A DNA stretch of 64,000 nucleotides from assembly GCA_963782595.1 (NCBI GenBank), contig CAWAKJ010000002.1, positions 744,001 through 808,000 of the forward strand, read 5' to 3'. The position numbers were made by a program, and so were the translations under genes. This DNA is from JAMQPK01 sp963782595. Its GTDB lineage: Bacteria; Acidobacteriota; Vicinamibacteria; Vicinamibacterales; JAMQPK01. The notes beneath the pieces were generated by a model that ran no database searches, was not told the origin of the DNA, and saw only the letters and a list, made by a program, of their open reading frames with translations. Shown here in pieces: positions 24,326 through 33,331 of the stretch. The first letter of the stretch is position 1. Each line of letters opens with the position of its first letter.

Positions 24326-25294
24326 ATGCGCAATCTGTCTCGCGCGATCTGGGTCGTGTGCATGCTCGGCGTCCTCGCGTTCCTGCTGAATCAGAAGAGC
24401 GCGGCGCAGCAGGAGCTGAAACCTCCGATGCCGCCCAACCTCTTCACCATCCACAAGCTCTCCGACCGTCTGTCAATCATCGCGCCCTTCGGGCCGGACA
24501 TGAGCCAGGTCGGCGGCAACATCGGCGTGTTCATGACCGACGAGGGCGTGCTGGTCGTCGACGACAACTATTACCGGCAGCAGCGGAACGGGCAGATGGT
24601 CGCACTGGCCGAAGCTGTGCTCGCCCAGATAAAAAAAATGACGAACCAACCGATTCGGTTCGTCATCAACACCCACCATCACAGCGATCACGCCGGCGGC
24701 AATCCGGTGTTCGGCAAGATTGCCACGATCTACGCACAGAAGAACGTGCGCGGCCGTATTCTGGAGGGATACAAGACCTCCAAGGAACCGCTGGATTTCG
24801 ATCCTGTGAAGGCGGCGCCAATTGTGTCCTATGACGGCGAGCTCATCTTTCATCTGGGGGGCGAGGACATTCACCTCTATCATCCCGCGCGCGCACACAC
24901 CGACGGCGACACCATCGTTCATTTCAAGAACGCCAACATCGCGCTGTGGGGCGACGCGTTCATCAACAACTGGGTCCCGGTCATCGACGTCGCAGGCGGT
25001 GCGAGCAGCCTCGAATGGCTGCAGTTCATCGATCGCGGCATTCAGCTCGTCGGCGAGAGCGCGACGATGGTGCCGGGGCATGGGGCGATCGGCAAGGCAT
25101 CCGACGTGCGGCGGTTCCGGCAGTACTTCACGAACATGCAGGACAACGTGAGGAAAGCGATCGCGGCAGGAAAGACGCGCGAGCAGGCCATGGACGAAAT
25201 TACGGTGCCGGCTTACGCTAACCTGCCTGGCGGGGCGGCTCGCATCCGGATGAACGTGGCGGCGATCTACGACGAGCTCAAGGCGCGGCCCTGA
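24326..25294 (+). CDS. secreted metallo-beta-lactamase-fold hydrolase
   Basis: A 322-residue protein with a signal peptide (MRNLSRAIWVVCMLGVLAFLL to about residue 33). The MBL fold carries the zinc motif NTHHHSDHAGG, the later His in YHPARAHTDGD and the C-terminal MVPGHG. The closest subgroup is the cyclase/quinoprotein-relay-like secreted MBL proteins; substrate unknown. ATG 24326 follows GAGAGG; a TATAGT box lies at 24301-24306. It begins 25 nt after chrB and may share its transcript. Confidence 0.88.
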   Translation: MRNLSRAIWVVCMLGVLAFLLNQKSAAQQELKPPMPPNLFTIHKLSDRLSIIAPFGPDMSQVGGNIGVFMTDEGVLVVDDNYYRQQRNGQMVALAEAVLAQIKKMTNQPIRFVINTHHHSDHAGGNPVFGKIATIYAQKNVRGRILEGYKTSKEPLDFDPVKAAPIVSYDGELIFHLGGEDIHLYHPARAHTDGDTIVHFKNANIALWGDAFINNWVPVIDVAGGASSLEWLQFIDRGIQLVGESATMVPGHGAIGKASDVRRFRQYFTNMQDNVRKAIAAGKTREQAMDEITVPAYANLPGGAARIRMNVAAIYDELKARP

Positions 25295-25297
25295 GTC

Positions 25298-25508
25298 GGT
25301 TGGTGGTTCGTAGTTGGTGGTTCGTGGTTGGTTAGCTCCAGTCCTCCGAGGCTTCGACTGGTTGCAAGGAATCGATCAGACCATTGAGCATGCGTCCGAT
25401 CCGATGACACGTTCGGCGATTCGCCGCTGCAGAAACTGAAAGCTGGAATGCAGCGAGTACGAAGATTCCGCCATCAACTACGAACTACCAACCACCAACC
25501 ACCGACCA
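25298..25508. repeat. GGTTGGTGGTTCGTAGTTGG inverted arms around a 140-bp core
   Basis: Left arm 25298-25335 has GGTTGGTGGTTCGTAGTTGG-type units; right arm 25474-25508 is the inverted counterpart (CAACTACGAACTACCAACC, then ACCAACCACC). The arms enclose the decayed coding core at 25335-25475. It fills the spacer between the MBL gene and otsB. Confidence 0.8.
25335..25475 (-). pseudogene. possible remnant of a four-helix-bundle (S23/IVP-like) protein gene
   Basis: On the minus strand one frame reads CHRIGRMLNGLIDSLQP and stops shortly after at TAA; the block RIGRMLNGLIDSL is, from memory, the typical C-terminal helix of small four-helix-bundle proteins of the 23S-intervening-sequence family. 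Upstream of it the frame must shift to keep plausible helix-like sequence, and no start codon with a full-length frame exists between the repeat arms. The core would thus be a decayed, truncated gene carried between inverted arms. The identification rests on about 15 residues. Confidence 0.4.
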
Positions 25509-25509
25509 G

Positions 25510-26298
25510 CTACTCCGTCGCCAGAATCGACTTCAGGAAACACTCCACAGCGGAAGGTCCGTCGACCTGAAACGCCGCGAGGCCTGTGCGCCGGCCGACG
25601 GCGATCGTCAGACCGCTGTTGCCGATCTCTTCGAATGCATCCTCATCCGTCGCGTCGTCGCCAATGTAGACCGGCCACACCGTCTCTTTGGTTTCATCCT
25701 CGACGTGGCGCATGATCGTGCGGACGGCGTCTCCTTTGGTCCAGTCCACGTTCGGGAGCAGTTCGAGGATGTTGTCACCAGGCTGGAGGCGCAATGTCCC
25801 CTCGCTCAGAAACGGCGCCGACAGCGCATTGAAGCGGGTCGTCGCGTGCACGCGGTCTGCGGTGGACGCGGCACGCAGGTGCAGCACGACCGAGTAGGTC
25901 TTGTCTTCGACGAACACGCCCGGCAGCGGCTTGACCGCGCGCCTCAGGTCTTTCGCGAGCAAGCTGACGGCCGGCGCCGCGATCGCGGCGGCCGCGTGCG
26001 CGAACCGAATACCCGGCCCCTCGATCTCGAGCCCATGCAGGCCGGCGAGGAAAAAGGATGGACCGGACGGCACACGCTCGCGCAGATCGGTGATGCGGCG
26101 TCCGCTCACGATGCCCGCCGAGAGATCGGACCGCTGGCTCAGCGTCTGAAGCAGAATCTGGCGCGGTGGAGGCAGCGTCACCTCTGCCGGATCGTCATGG
26201 AAGTCGGCCAGCGTGCCGTCGAAGTCCATCAGAATGATCGGGCGCCCTACGGGCGGCCGCGATTGCCAGGCGGCAACTGCACGCTCAACTCCGCGCAC
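25510..26298 (-). CDS. otsB: trehalose-6-phosphate phosphatase
   Basis: A 262-residue HAD-superfamily phosphatase that releases trehalose from trehalose-6-phosphate. Motif I is ILMDFDGTLADF (nucleophile Asp and acid/base Asp), motif II lies in IVSGRRITDL, motif IV is YIGDDATDEDAFE; the cap contains GLHGLEIEGPG and LRLQPGDNILELLP. GTG 26298 is assigned as start; an internal GTG (ending VERAVAAW) is an alternative. It is downstream of otsA on the same strand, 103 nt apart, making a two-gene trehalose pathway for osmotic and desiccation protection. Confidence 0.93.
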   Translation of the reverse strand: MRGVERAVAAWQSRPPVGRPIILMDFDGTLADFHDDPAEVTLPPPRQILLQTLSQRSDLSAGIVSGRRITDLRERVPSGPSFFLAGLHGLEIEGPGIRFAHAAAAIAAPAVSLLAKDLRRAVKPLPGVFVEDKTYSVVLHLRAASTADRVHATTRFNALSAPFLSEGTLRLQPGDNILELLPNVDWTKGDAVRTIMRHVEDETKETVWPVYIGDDATDEDAFEEIGNSGLTIAVGRRTGLAAFQVDGPSAVECFLKSILATE

Positions 26299-26401
26299 AG
26301 AACCTCATTTCCGCCGCTTCGCGCAGACCGCGGGCGAGAGTCTTGTTGGTCAGATTCATGTGTGTGTGTATCTTGGCGTCATCGACGCGGCCTTCCGCCC
26401 G

Positions 26402-27979
26402 TCACCGCAAAGGAGGTGCCGACGGGGGGAGTTCCGCAAGACGGAAGGTCTCCGTAAGGAGCAGACCGGCCCATCGAAAGATGTTGTGTTCGGCCACCTG
26501 CGCGCGCAGGCGCTGCATGCGCCGCTGCTGCTCTTCGGCCGACATGGTGAGGGCGGCGTTGAGAGCCTCGGCAAATGCGTCGGTGGCATAAGGATTCACG
26601 AGCAGCGCTTCGGGCAGCTCGCGGGCGGCGCCGGTGAACGGCGAAAGAATCAGCACGCCCTGATTGTCGTCGCGAGCGGCGACGAACTCTTTGGCGACCA
26701 GGTTCATGCCGTCGTGCAGTGACGATACCACGCAGACGTTGGCGGCGCGGTAGGCCGCGAAGACGTCTTCCACGCTGTGGTGCGCGCGAACCAGGCGTAT
26801 GGGCTGCCAATCGTCGACGCCGTGCTTGGCGTTGATCTGTGCCGCCATCTGGTCGACTTCTTCGTTGAGCGCCCGATATTCGACGATCGCCGTCCTGCTC
26901 GGGGCACCCATCTGGACGAACACGAACCGCTTGCGCCACACCGGGTAGCGTTCGAGAAAGCGATCGACCGCGCGGAAGCGCTCTGGGATGCCCTTCGTGT
27001 AGTCCATACGATCGACGCCAAGGCCGACCACCCATTCGTCGCGCAGCCCGAGGCTTCGGCGGAAGGCCTGCACATCGCTGCGCGCGAGGCCGTTCTGCGA
27101 AATGCCCTCCATGTCGATGCTGATCGGGAAGGGCCGCACCTTGGTTTCGTGCGATCCGCGTGTGGCCGAAAACCGCTCGTAGTCGATGCGCGATTCGATC
27201 AGGCGATCCACCGTCTCGAGAAAGTTGTTGCAGTGAAGCTGGACATGGAAGCCGAGCAGATCGCTCCCGAGCAGCCCGTCGAGAATTTCTTCCTGCCACG
27301 GGCAGATGCGGAACGCTTCGCGGTGCGGCCACGGGATGTGCCAGAAATGCGTGATGACGGCGTCCGGGCGGCGTGCCTTGATGATCCGCGGCAGCAAGGC
27401 GTAGTGATAGTCCTGCACCAGGACGATCGCTGGCGCGCCTTCGATTTCTTCGAGCACCGCCTCGGCAAACTTCGCGTTGACACGCGCGTACTGCTCCCAG
27501 TCGGACGCGTCGAAAACCGGACGCGTGTAAGCGATATGGCAGAGCGGCCAGAGCGCACGGTTCGAGAATCCGTAATAGTAACCCTGCTCCTCTTCCTTGC
27601 TGAGCCAGATCCGCCGAAGCATGTACGACGGCTTGCTCGGAGGCACGGGGATCCGTCCTCGCTCGTCCGACGTCTCCTGATCGGCGCTGCCGCTGCCGTG
27701 CGCCAACCAGACGCCGCCGGTCGCGCGCATGATTGGATCGAGTGCCGTCACCAGACCGCTCGCCGGGCGAATCCATGTCACCTCGCCGCCGACACGATTG
27801 TGGATGTACGGTTCCCGATTGGCGACAACCACGACACGTACGCCGCTGAGGCGCTCTTGGAGCAGCGTAACCAGGCGGGCGCGAGACCATTCCCTCGCAC
27901 CACTGGCGGCGTCCGAGGGTAACAATCTGGTAATCGCGTGTCTGAGTGATCCGGCAAGCCACTGCCGCGTTGGCACCAC
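26402..27979 (-). CDS. otsA: trehalose-6-phosphate synthase (GT20)
   Basis: A 525-residue glycosyltransferase joining UDP- (or ADP-) glucose to glucose-6-phosphate. Landmarks: ANREPYIHNRVGGEVTW with the following GLVTALDPIMRATGG near the N-terminus, VQDYHYALLP, ITHFWHIPWPHRE, the donor-binding GVDRMDYTKGIPERF and the loop SSLHDGMNLVAKEF. The first 50 residues are an extension relative to E. coli OtsA, which begins at the VVVVANRE strand. GTG 27979 is uncertain. It lies 30 nt downstream of pepT on the same strand. Confidence 0.93.
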   Translation of the reverse strand: MVPTRQWLAGSLRHAITRLLPSDAASGAREWSRARLVTLLQERLSGVRVVVVANREPYIHNRVGGEVTWIRPASGLVTALDPIMRATGGVWLAHGSGSADQETSDERGRIPVPPSKPSYMLRRIWLSKEEEQGYYYGFSNRALWPLCHIAYTRPVFDASDWEQYARVNAKFAEAVLEEIEGAPAIVLVQDYHYALLPRIIKARRPDAVITHFWHIPWPHREAFRICPWQEEILDGLLGSDLLGFHVQLHCNNFLETVDRLIESRIDYERFSATRGSHETKVRPFPISIDMEGISQNGLARSDVQAFRRSLGLRDEWVVGLGVDRMDYTKGIPERFRAVDRFLERYPVWRKRFVFVQMGAPSRTAIVEYRALNEEVDQMAAQINAKHGVDDWQPIRLVRAHHSVEDVFAAYRAANVCVVSSLHDGMNLVAKEFVAARDDNQGVLILSPFTGAARELPEALLVNPYATDAFAEALNAALTMSAEEQQRRMQRLRAQVAEHNIFRWAGLLLTETFRLAELPPSAPPLR

Positions 27980-28009
27980 AGGCGAACGGGTGCAAAAGGT
28001 GCGCCGGGC

Positions 28010-29257
28010 TCAAGCACCGGCCCAACTGCGACAGATTTCGAGGATAACTTCGACCGCCTTGTCCATATCCTGGACAGAGGTCCACTCCAGACGTGAATGG
28101 ATGTTGTGCTCGCCGGCAAACAGATTCGGCGTCGGCAGTCCCATGAACGACAGCCGGGCGCCGTCGGTGCCCCCCCGGATCTGACGAAACCGTGGGGTCA
28201 GTCCCACACGTTTCATCGCCGTCTTTGCGTGTTCGATCACTTCGGGATACCGGTCGAGCACCTCTTTCATGTTCCGATACGATTCGTGCCGTTCCACCTC
28301 GACCGACGCAGCCGGAAACGGCCGTACGACTTCTTCAGCCAGATCCGTGAGCATCCGGGCTTTCTCGTCGAGCCCTTTCGTCTGGAAATCGCGCAGCAGC
28401 ACTTTGACGACCGATCGCTCCACGCCACCTTCGATGGTGTGAGGGTGCAGGTAACCCTCGTAGCCCTGCGTGGTCTCCGGCGACAGTCCATGCCGAGGCA
28501 ACCGGTGCACGAACTCGGAGACCAGCTTCACCGCGCTCACCATTCGGCCTTTGGCGTACCCGGGGTGCGCGTTGAACCCTTTGAACGTCACTGTCATCGC
28601 ATCGGCCGAGAAGTTTTCGATCTCGAGGTCGCCGCATTGGGGCCCGTCGAGGGTGTATGCGAACCGCGCGCCGAAGCGGTTCACGTCGAAATACTGGGTA
28701 CCGCGGCCCACTTCTTCGTCGGGCGTGAAGCCAATCTTGATAGGACCGTGAGGGATGTCCGGATGTGCGGCGAGATACTCGGCCGCCGCCATGATTTCGG
28801 CCACGCCTGACTTGTCGTCCGAGCCGAGCAGCGTCAGTCCCGAGGCGGTGATGATGTCGTGGCCGTGCTGACTCTTCAGCTCAGGATTGTCGGCTTCGCG
28901 AAGCACCATCGACGGGTCGTCGGGCAGCACAAGGTCACGTCCGTCGTAATGTTTGTGGACGATCGGGCGCACGTGCGAGCCGCTGACTTCCGGCGACGTG
29001 TCAACATGGGCGACGAATCCGATCGCCGGCACCTGCTCTTTGCCAGACGTTGCCGGAAGTGTGGCCATGACGTACCCGTACGGATCGATCGACGCGTCGG
29101 CGACGCCGATCTCCTTGAGCTCTTCGACGAGGTGCTTGAGCAGCACAACCTGGCCAGGGGTGCTCGGATAGGTCTGCGAGCGCTCGTTGGACTGGGTGTC
29201 GAAGGTGACGTACCGGAGAAACCGGCCTGCGGCCGACGAGGTAAAGACCTGGCTCAT
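28010..29257 (-). CDS. pepT: tripeptide aminopeptidase (peptidase T, M20B)
   Basis: A 415-residue zinc aminopeptidase trimming N-terminal residues from tripeptides in the cytoplasm. Motifs run in order: GFVAHVDTSPEVSG, TLLGSDDKSGVAEIM, FTPDEEVGRGTQYFD, FNAHPGYAKGRMV and RGGTDGARLSFMGLPTPNLFAG. Length fits the family. ATG 29257 is chosen because the family begins just before RFLRYVTFDTQS and a TACGCT box stands 6 nt upstream on the minus strand; the much longer frame to 29539 is antisense to the VWA gene. Divergent from that gene. Confidence 0.95.
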   Translation of the reverse strand: MSQVFTSSAAGRFLRYVTFDTQSNERSQTYPSTPGQVVLLKHLVEELKEIGVADASIDPYGYVMATLPATSGKEQVPAIGFVAHVDTSPEVSGSHVRPIVHKHYDGRDLVLPDDPSMVLREADNPELKSQHGHDIITASGLTLLGSDDKSGVAEIMAAAEYLAAHPDIPHGPIKIGFTPDEEVGRGTQYFDVNRFGARFAYTLDGPQCGDLEIENFSADAMTVTFKGFNAHPGYAKGRMVSAVKLVSEFVHRLPRHGLSPETTQGYEGYLHPHTIEGGVERSVVKVLLRDFQTKGLDEKARMLTDLAEEVVRPFPAASVEVERHESYRNMKEVLDRYPEVIEHAKTAMKRVGLTPRFRQIRGGTDGARLSFMGLPTPNLFAGEHNIHSRLEWTSVQDMDKAVEVILEICRSWAGA

Positions 29258-29263
29258 GCCCAG

Positions 29264-29269
29264 AGCGTA
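29264..29269 (-). promoter_or_regulatory. -10 box for a leaderless start (pepT)
   Basis: TACGCT on the minus strand ends 6 nt before ATG 29257; no Shine-Dalgarno is present. Confidence 0.4.
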
Positions 29270-29306
29270 CTGCATTACAATGCCATTTTCCGCAAGGAGA
29301 TCGCCC

Positions 29307-32102
29307 ATGCGTGCCATCCTCTCGGTGCTGATCGCGCTCGTCACGGTCGGGCTCGGCGGCACGCGTTCGTTGTACGCGCAGACGGGCCAGGCGCCCGTCT
29401 TCCGCTCGGGCGTCGAAGTGATGGAGGTCGACGTCACGGTCGTCGATGGCAAGGGCATGCCCGTGCGCGATCTCAGGGCGCCGGAGTTCACGGTCACTGT
29501 GGACGGGCAGCCGAGGCGGGTCGTCAGCGCGGAATTCATCAGCGACAGCGACGCGCCTGGAAAACCCGCACCCGAACGCGACCCCTACGTGTCGAACAAC
29601 ACAGATCGGCGGCCGGGCCGCCTGATCATGCTGGTCATCGATCGCAACAACATCGACACGCTTGCCCTCCGCGGCGCGACGGCCGCGCTGAAGAGCTTTG
29701 TCAGCAATATCGGCGCCGATGACCGGCTCTCGCTCGTCACGATTCCCCCGCCCGGCCCCTTCGTCGAATTCACGACGAATCACGCGCAGGTGCTCGAAGC
29801 CATCACGCGAATCGTCGGCACGGACGACCGTTTTCCGTCGACGTACAACGTCAGCGACTACGAGGCGATGACGTTCGAGAACCGGTCGAATCCCGTGACG
29901 ACCCAGCGGCTCCTGTTTCGCGTGTGCGGCGATACCGATCCGAACACGATGTCGCCGTGTGACCGCGACGTCGAACAGGAGGCGCTGACGATCGCGACGC
30001 ACATCCGGCAAATCACCGCTCAGTCGGTATCAGGGCTTGGCGCGCTCCTGAAGGGCCTTCGCGACGTTGAAGGTTCGAAGTCGATGATCATTCTGTCGCA
30101 GGGACTGATGCTGGAAGGCGCTCAGTCGGAGGCCTCCGCCCTCGCGACGCTGGCGGCCGAAGCACGCGTCAACGTGAACGTCATGATGTTCTCGAAGGTC
30201 GCTGGATCGGCGTCCGAGGCGCGCATTTCGGAAACGCTGTCGCTCGATCGCGATCTCCGGGAGGGCGGCCTCGAGACGCTCGCGGGCAGATCCCGCGGAT
30301 CGCTGTTTCGTGTCGTGGCGAATCCGCAATATCTCTTCGACCGCCTGAGACACGAGATTTCATCGCACTACATGCTCGGCGTCGAACCGGCCGAGCGCGA
30401 CCGCGACGGCAGGCCCCACCAGATCCGCGTGGTGGTGGGACGCAAAGGCGTCGAGGTGCGTGCACGACGTCAGGTGCAATATGCCGTGCGCACACCAAAC
30501 ACCTGGTCGCGCGACGTGGTGATGTCGCGCGTGCTCAGCTCGCCGGCGGCGAACACGGAGCTGCCGATGCGGCTGTCCAGCTACACCTTCCGCGATCCCT
30601 CTGGAAAGGTAAAGGTGATTCTCGCGGCGGAGATCGATCCCGAGTCGATGGAGAAGGAGCTCGATCTCGCGATCGGGTTCGCGGTCTTCGACAACGCCGG
30701 CAAGCCGGTGCTCAGCGGACAGGAAAGAAAAATCTACTCAGCCAATACGACCCTGCCGATCCGGTACGAGCTCGCGGTTGCCGTCGATCCCGGCAACTAT
30801 CGCATCAGGCTCGGGGCCGTCGACATTGCCGGCAAGAGCGGCAGCGTCGAACGCGAGGTAACGGCGTTCGGAATGGCCAATCACGAGCTCGCGCTCGGCG
30901 ATCTGATCCTCAACTCGGTCCGCGAAGGAACCGGCGGCGATCTGCGGGCCCCCGTCATCGTGCAGGTCTCCGATGGCCGGCTGGCCACCTATACCGAGGT
31001 CTATACGAACAAACCCGGGACGCTGGACGAAACCAAAGTCGTGTTCGAGATCGCCGACACCGCCGATGGTCCGACACTGCAGAGTCATCAGGCTGAGATA
31101 CGCGAGCACACGGACCGGACGATGAGACAGGCGATGGCGGTCGTGCCGGTCGGCGCTCTGCCGCCGGGGCGATACGTTGCGCGAGCGATGATCTCGAGGG
31201 GCAGCACGTTTGTTGGCAAACTGTCGCGGCCATTTGCCGTCTTGCCCGGAGCCAAAGCGGCCGCCGTGGCACCGGGCCTGCCTGGTTCGCCAGACGCCGG
31301 CAGCACGCCGGCCCCGGCGCGCGCGGCCATGACGGGTGTGGTCGTCGGTGCGCGTCTGGCGGAGTTCAAGAAAGAAGACGTGTTGACCCCGGAAATGTTG
31401 CGCGCCGTGTTCGAAGTCATCGACAAGAACCATCCGGCGGTCAAGGCGGCCACGGCGCGTGCGCGTGCCGGCAAGATCGAAGGCACGGCGATGATGGCGC
31501 TCGACGCGGGCGACCAGAATGCGGGCTCACTGCTGCGCGGGCTCGAGCTGCTGATGAAGGGCCAGCTGAATCCGGCGGCGAACCAGTTCGGGGTGGCGCT
31601 GCGCAACGCGGCCGACGCCCCGATTGCGTCGTTCTATCTCGGCGTTTGTTATGCCGCGGCGGGCCGTGACAAGGAGGCGGTCGCCTCGTGGGAACGCGCG
31701 CGCGCAGCCAAGCTTCAGCTGCCGGCGCTGCAAACGGTGCTCGCCGACGCGTGGCTTCGTCTCGGCCGGCCGGCGGATGCGCTCGAGCCGCTCCGCGAAG
31801 CGCTCGCGCGTGAGCCGCAGAACGACAACATCCGGCGCAACCTCGCCATTGCGCAGTCGTATCTCGGACTGCACGAACAGGCCTATCCAACGATCGTCTC
31901 GTTTCTCGAGAAAAATCCGACCGACGCAGACGGCCTCCTCGTTGCGCTGCACGCCCTGTATCAGGTTCACGTCGAAGGAAAAACGATTGGGTCGCCCGCG
32001 CAGGATAAGGCGCAGGCCGCGGTCTTCGCGCGCGCGTATGCAGCCAGCACCGGTCCGCATAAGGCACTCGTCGAAAAGTGGGCCGAGTTTTTACAGAAGT
32101 AG
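29307..32102 (+). CDS. VWFA-related secreted protein with C-terminal TPR repeats
   Basis: A 931-residue protein. Signal peptide MRAILSVLIALVTVGLGG ending near YAQ. Residues 35-75 are the acidobacterial pre-VWA beta domain (VEVMEVDVTVVDGKGMPV, EFTVTVDGQPRRV); the A domain (about 90-400) has VIDRNNID at the metal site instead of the classical DxSxS, so metal binding may be altered. A linker with beta-rich domains follows; residues 740-930 contain TPR-like helices (IASFYLGVCYAAAGRDKEAVASWERA, NLAIAQSYLGLHEQA). AAGGAGA six nt before ATG 29307 fixes the start. Its 3' end overlaps the convergent trxC gene by 12 nt. Probably an envelope protein-interaction scaffold. Confidence 0.85.
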   Translation: MRAILSVLIALVTVGLGGTRSLYAQTGQAPVFRSGVEVMEVDVTVVDGKGMPVRDLRAPEFTVTVDGQPRRVVSAEFISDSDAPGKPAPERDPYVSNNTDRRPGRLIMLVIDRNNIDTLALRGATAALKSFVSNIGADDRLSLVTIPPPGPFVEFTTNHAQVLEAITRIVGTDDRFPSTYNVSDYEAMTFENRSNPVTTQRLLFRVCGDTDPNTMSPCDRDVEQEALTIATHIRQITAQSVSGLGALLKGLRDVEGSKSMIILSQGLMLEGAQSEASALATLAAEARVNVNVMMFSKVAGSASEARISETLSLDRDLREGGLETLAGRSRGSLFRVVANPQYLFDRLRHEISSHYMLGVEPAERDRDGRPHQIRVVVGRKGVEVRARRQVQYAVRTPNTWSRDVVMSRVLSSPAANTELPMRLSSYTFRDPSGKVKVILAAEIDPESMEKELDLAIGFAVFDNAGKPVLSGQERKIYSANTTLPIRYELAVAVDPGNYRIRLGAVDIAGKSGSVEREVTAFGMANHELALGDLILNSVREGTGGDLRAPVIVQVSDGRLATYTEVYTNKPGTLDETKVVFEIADTADGPTLQSHQAEIREHTDRTMRQAMAVVPVGALPPGRYVARAMISRGSTFVGKLSRPFAVLPGAKAAAVAPGLPGSPDAGSTPAPARAAMTGVVVGARLAEFKKEDVLTPEMLRAVFEVIDKNHPAVKAATARARAGKIEGTAMMALDAGDQNAGSLLRGLELLMKGQLNPAANQFGVALRNAADAPIASFYLGVCYAAAGRDKEAVASWERARAAKLQLPALQTVLADAWLRLGRPADALEPLREALAREPQNDNIRRNLAIAQSYLGLHEQAYPTIVSFLEKNPTDADGLLVALHALYQVHVEGKTIGSPAQDKAQAAVFARAYAASTGPHKALVEKWAEFLQK

Positions 32103-32531
32103 GATTTTTTCCAGCCGCCTGACGATTTCCTGCTTCGGCTGCACGCCGACGAGGCGATCGACCTCCGTTCCGCCTTTCAGCACCAGCAGCGTCGGAATGC
32201 TGCGGACGTCGAACCGGTTCGCCGTGGCCGGGTTCTCGTCGATGTTGAGCTTGGCCACTTTCACACGACCGGCCATTTCGGTCGAAAGTTGATCGATGGT
32301 GGGCGCGAGCATGTGGCATGGTCCGCACCACTCGGCCCATAGGTCCAGGAGCACAGGCGTCGCGCTGTGCTCGACTTCCGACGAGAACGTCTGGTCGGTC
32401 ACATGCAGGGTGCCGCCAGGTTCGGGGAGTTGCGCCTTACATTTGCCGCAGACGGCTTTGCGGCCGGGCGCGGGAGGAGGCAGACGATTGGTCGTGCCGC
32501 ACGCCGGACATTTGATGAGCCGCTCGGCCAT
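32091..32531 (-). CDS. trxC: thioredoxin 2 (zinc-ribbon thioredoxin)
   Basis: A 146-residue TrxC-type protein: an N-terminal zinc ribbon with two CxxC pairs (IKCPACGTTN, AVCGKCKAQL) followed by a thioredoxin domain with active site WAEWCGPCHM and the cis-Pro in VRSIPTLLVLKGG. Such proteins reduce disulfides in the cytoplasm and are redox-stress related. ATG 32531 starts at the ribbon; longer frames are antisense to truA. It lies 5 nt after truA, so cotranscribed with truA and the kinase gene. Confidence 0.93.
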   Translation of the reverse strand: MAERLIKCPACGTTNRLPPPAPGRKAVCGKCKAQLPEPGGTLHVTDQTFSSEVEHSATPVLLDLWAEWCGPCHMLAPTIDQLSTEMAGRVKVAKLNIDENPATANRFDVRSIPTLLVLKGGTEVDRLVGVQPKQEIVRRLEKILLL

Positions 32532-32536
32532 CGCGT

Positions 32537-33325
32537 TCACCGTGGAAACCTGACGTCGACGCAGCCGCGTAGAGCCGGCCTGCGAGTATCTCCCCGATAA
32601 TACACGCGTTCGAGGAACAGGCCCGACGCCGGTGCCGTCAATTTCGCGGGGAGTGGAGATTCCTCCCTCAGACATGCCTCGGCCTGCTCGATCGTCGTAC
32701 CGCCGGTGCCGACGCTCACCATCACGCCGACCATTCTCCGTACCATCTTCCACAGAAAATGCGAGCCTTCGATGCGTATCAGCACGAGGTCGCCATCCTC
32801 CGCCAGTTCGATCCGTTCGATAGCGACCACCGTCGACTTCTCGTCGGCACTGTCGTCCGTAAACGAACGGAAGTCTTTCATCCCGGCGAACCGCTGGGCG
32901 GCGGCGCGCATCTTTGTCAGGTCGAGATCGTCACGCACCCACCAGACGAAGTTCTTGGCGAACGCCGAGCGCCGTCGGGAGATCTGATACAGATAGCTGC
33001 GAGCCACGGCATCGTGCCGGGCGTGGAATTTCCGCCGCATGAGCTCCACCTTCAGAACATGAATATCGTTCGGCAGCGCGTCGTTCACGCGGCGCCTCAG
33101 CGTCTCGGGAGGGAGCGACGTGATGATGTCGAGATGCGCCACCTGTTCCAGCGCGTGAACGCCCGCGTCGGTGCGGCCGGATCCATACAGTTCAAACCCA
33201 CGCTGACCCGACACCTCTTCGATGACCCGCGTCAGCTCGCCCTGAACCGTGCGGGCGTTCTTCTGGATCTGCCAGCCGCTGTACTTCGTGCCGGTGTATT
33301 CGATACACAGCTTGAACCGCGCCAT
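32537..33325 (-). CDS. truA: tRNA pseudouridine synthase A
   Basis: A 262-residue enzyme forming pseudouridine at positions 38-40 of the tRNA anticodon arm. The catalytic Asp is in GSGRTDAGVHALEQVAH; other family blocks are YTGTKYSGWQIQKNARTVQG, RRKFHARHDAVARSYLYQI and HFLWKMVRRMVGVMVSVG. ATG 33325 lies 6 nt after the upstream kinase stop. Complete and of normal length. Confidence 0.95.
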   Translation of the reverse strand: MARFKLCIEYTGTKYSGWQIQKNARTVQGELTRVIEEVSGQRGFELYGSGRTDAGVHALEQVAHLDIITSLPPETLRRRVNDALPNDIHVLKVELMRRKFHARHDAVARSYLYQISRRRSAFAKNFVWWVRDDLDLTKMRAAAQRFAGMKDFRSFTDDSADEKSTVVAIERIELAEDGDLVLIRIEGSHFLWKMVRRMVGVMVSVGTGGTTIEQAEACLREESPLPAKLTAPASGLFLERVYYRGDTRRPALRGCVDVRFPR

Positions 33326-33331
33326 CGCGGC

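Noticed and set aside
26777..27922. 381-codon plus-strand frame opposite otsA
   Set aside because: Antisense shadow of a gene with complete GT20 motifs.
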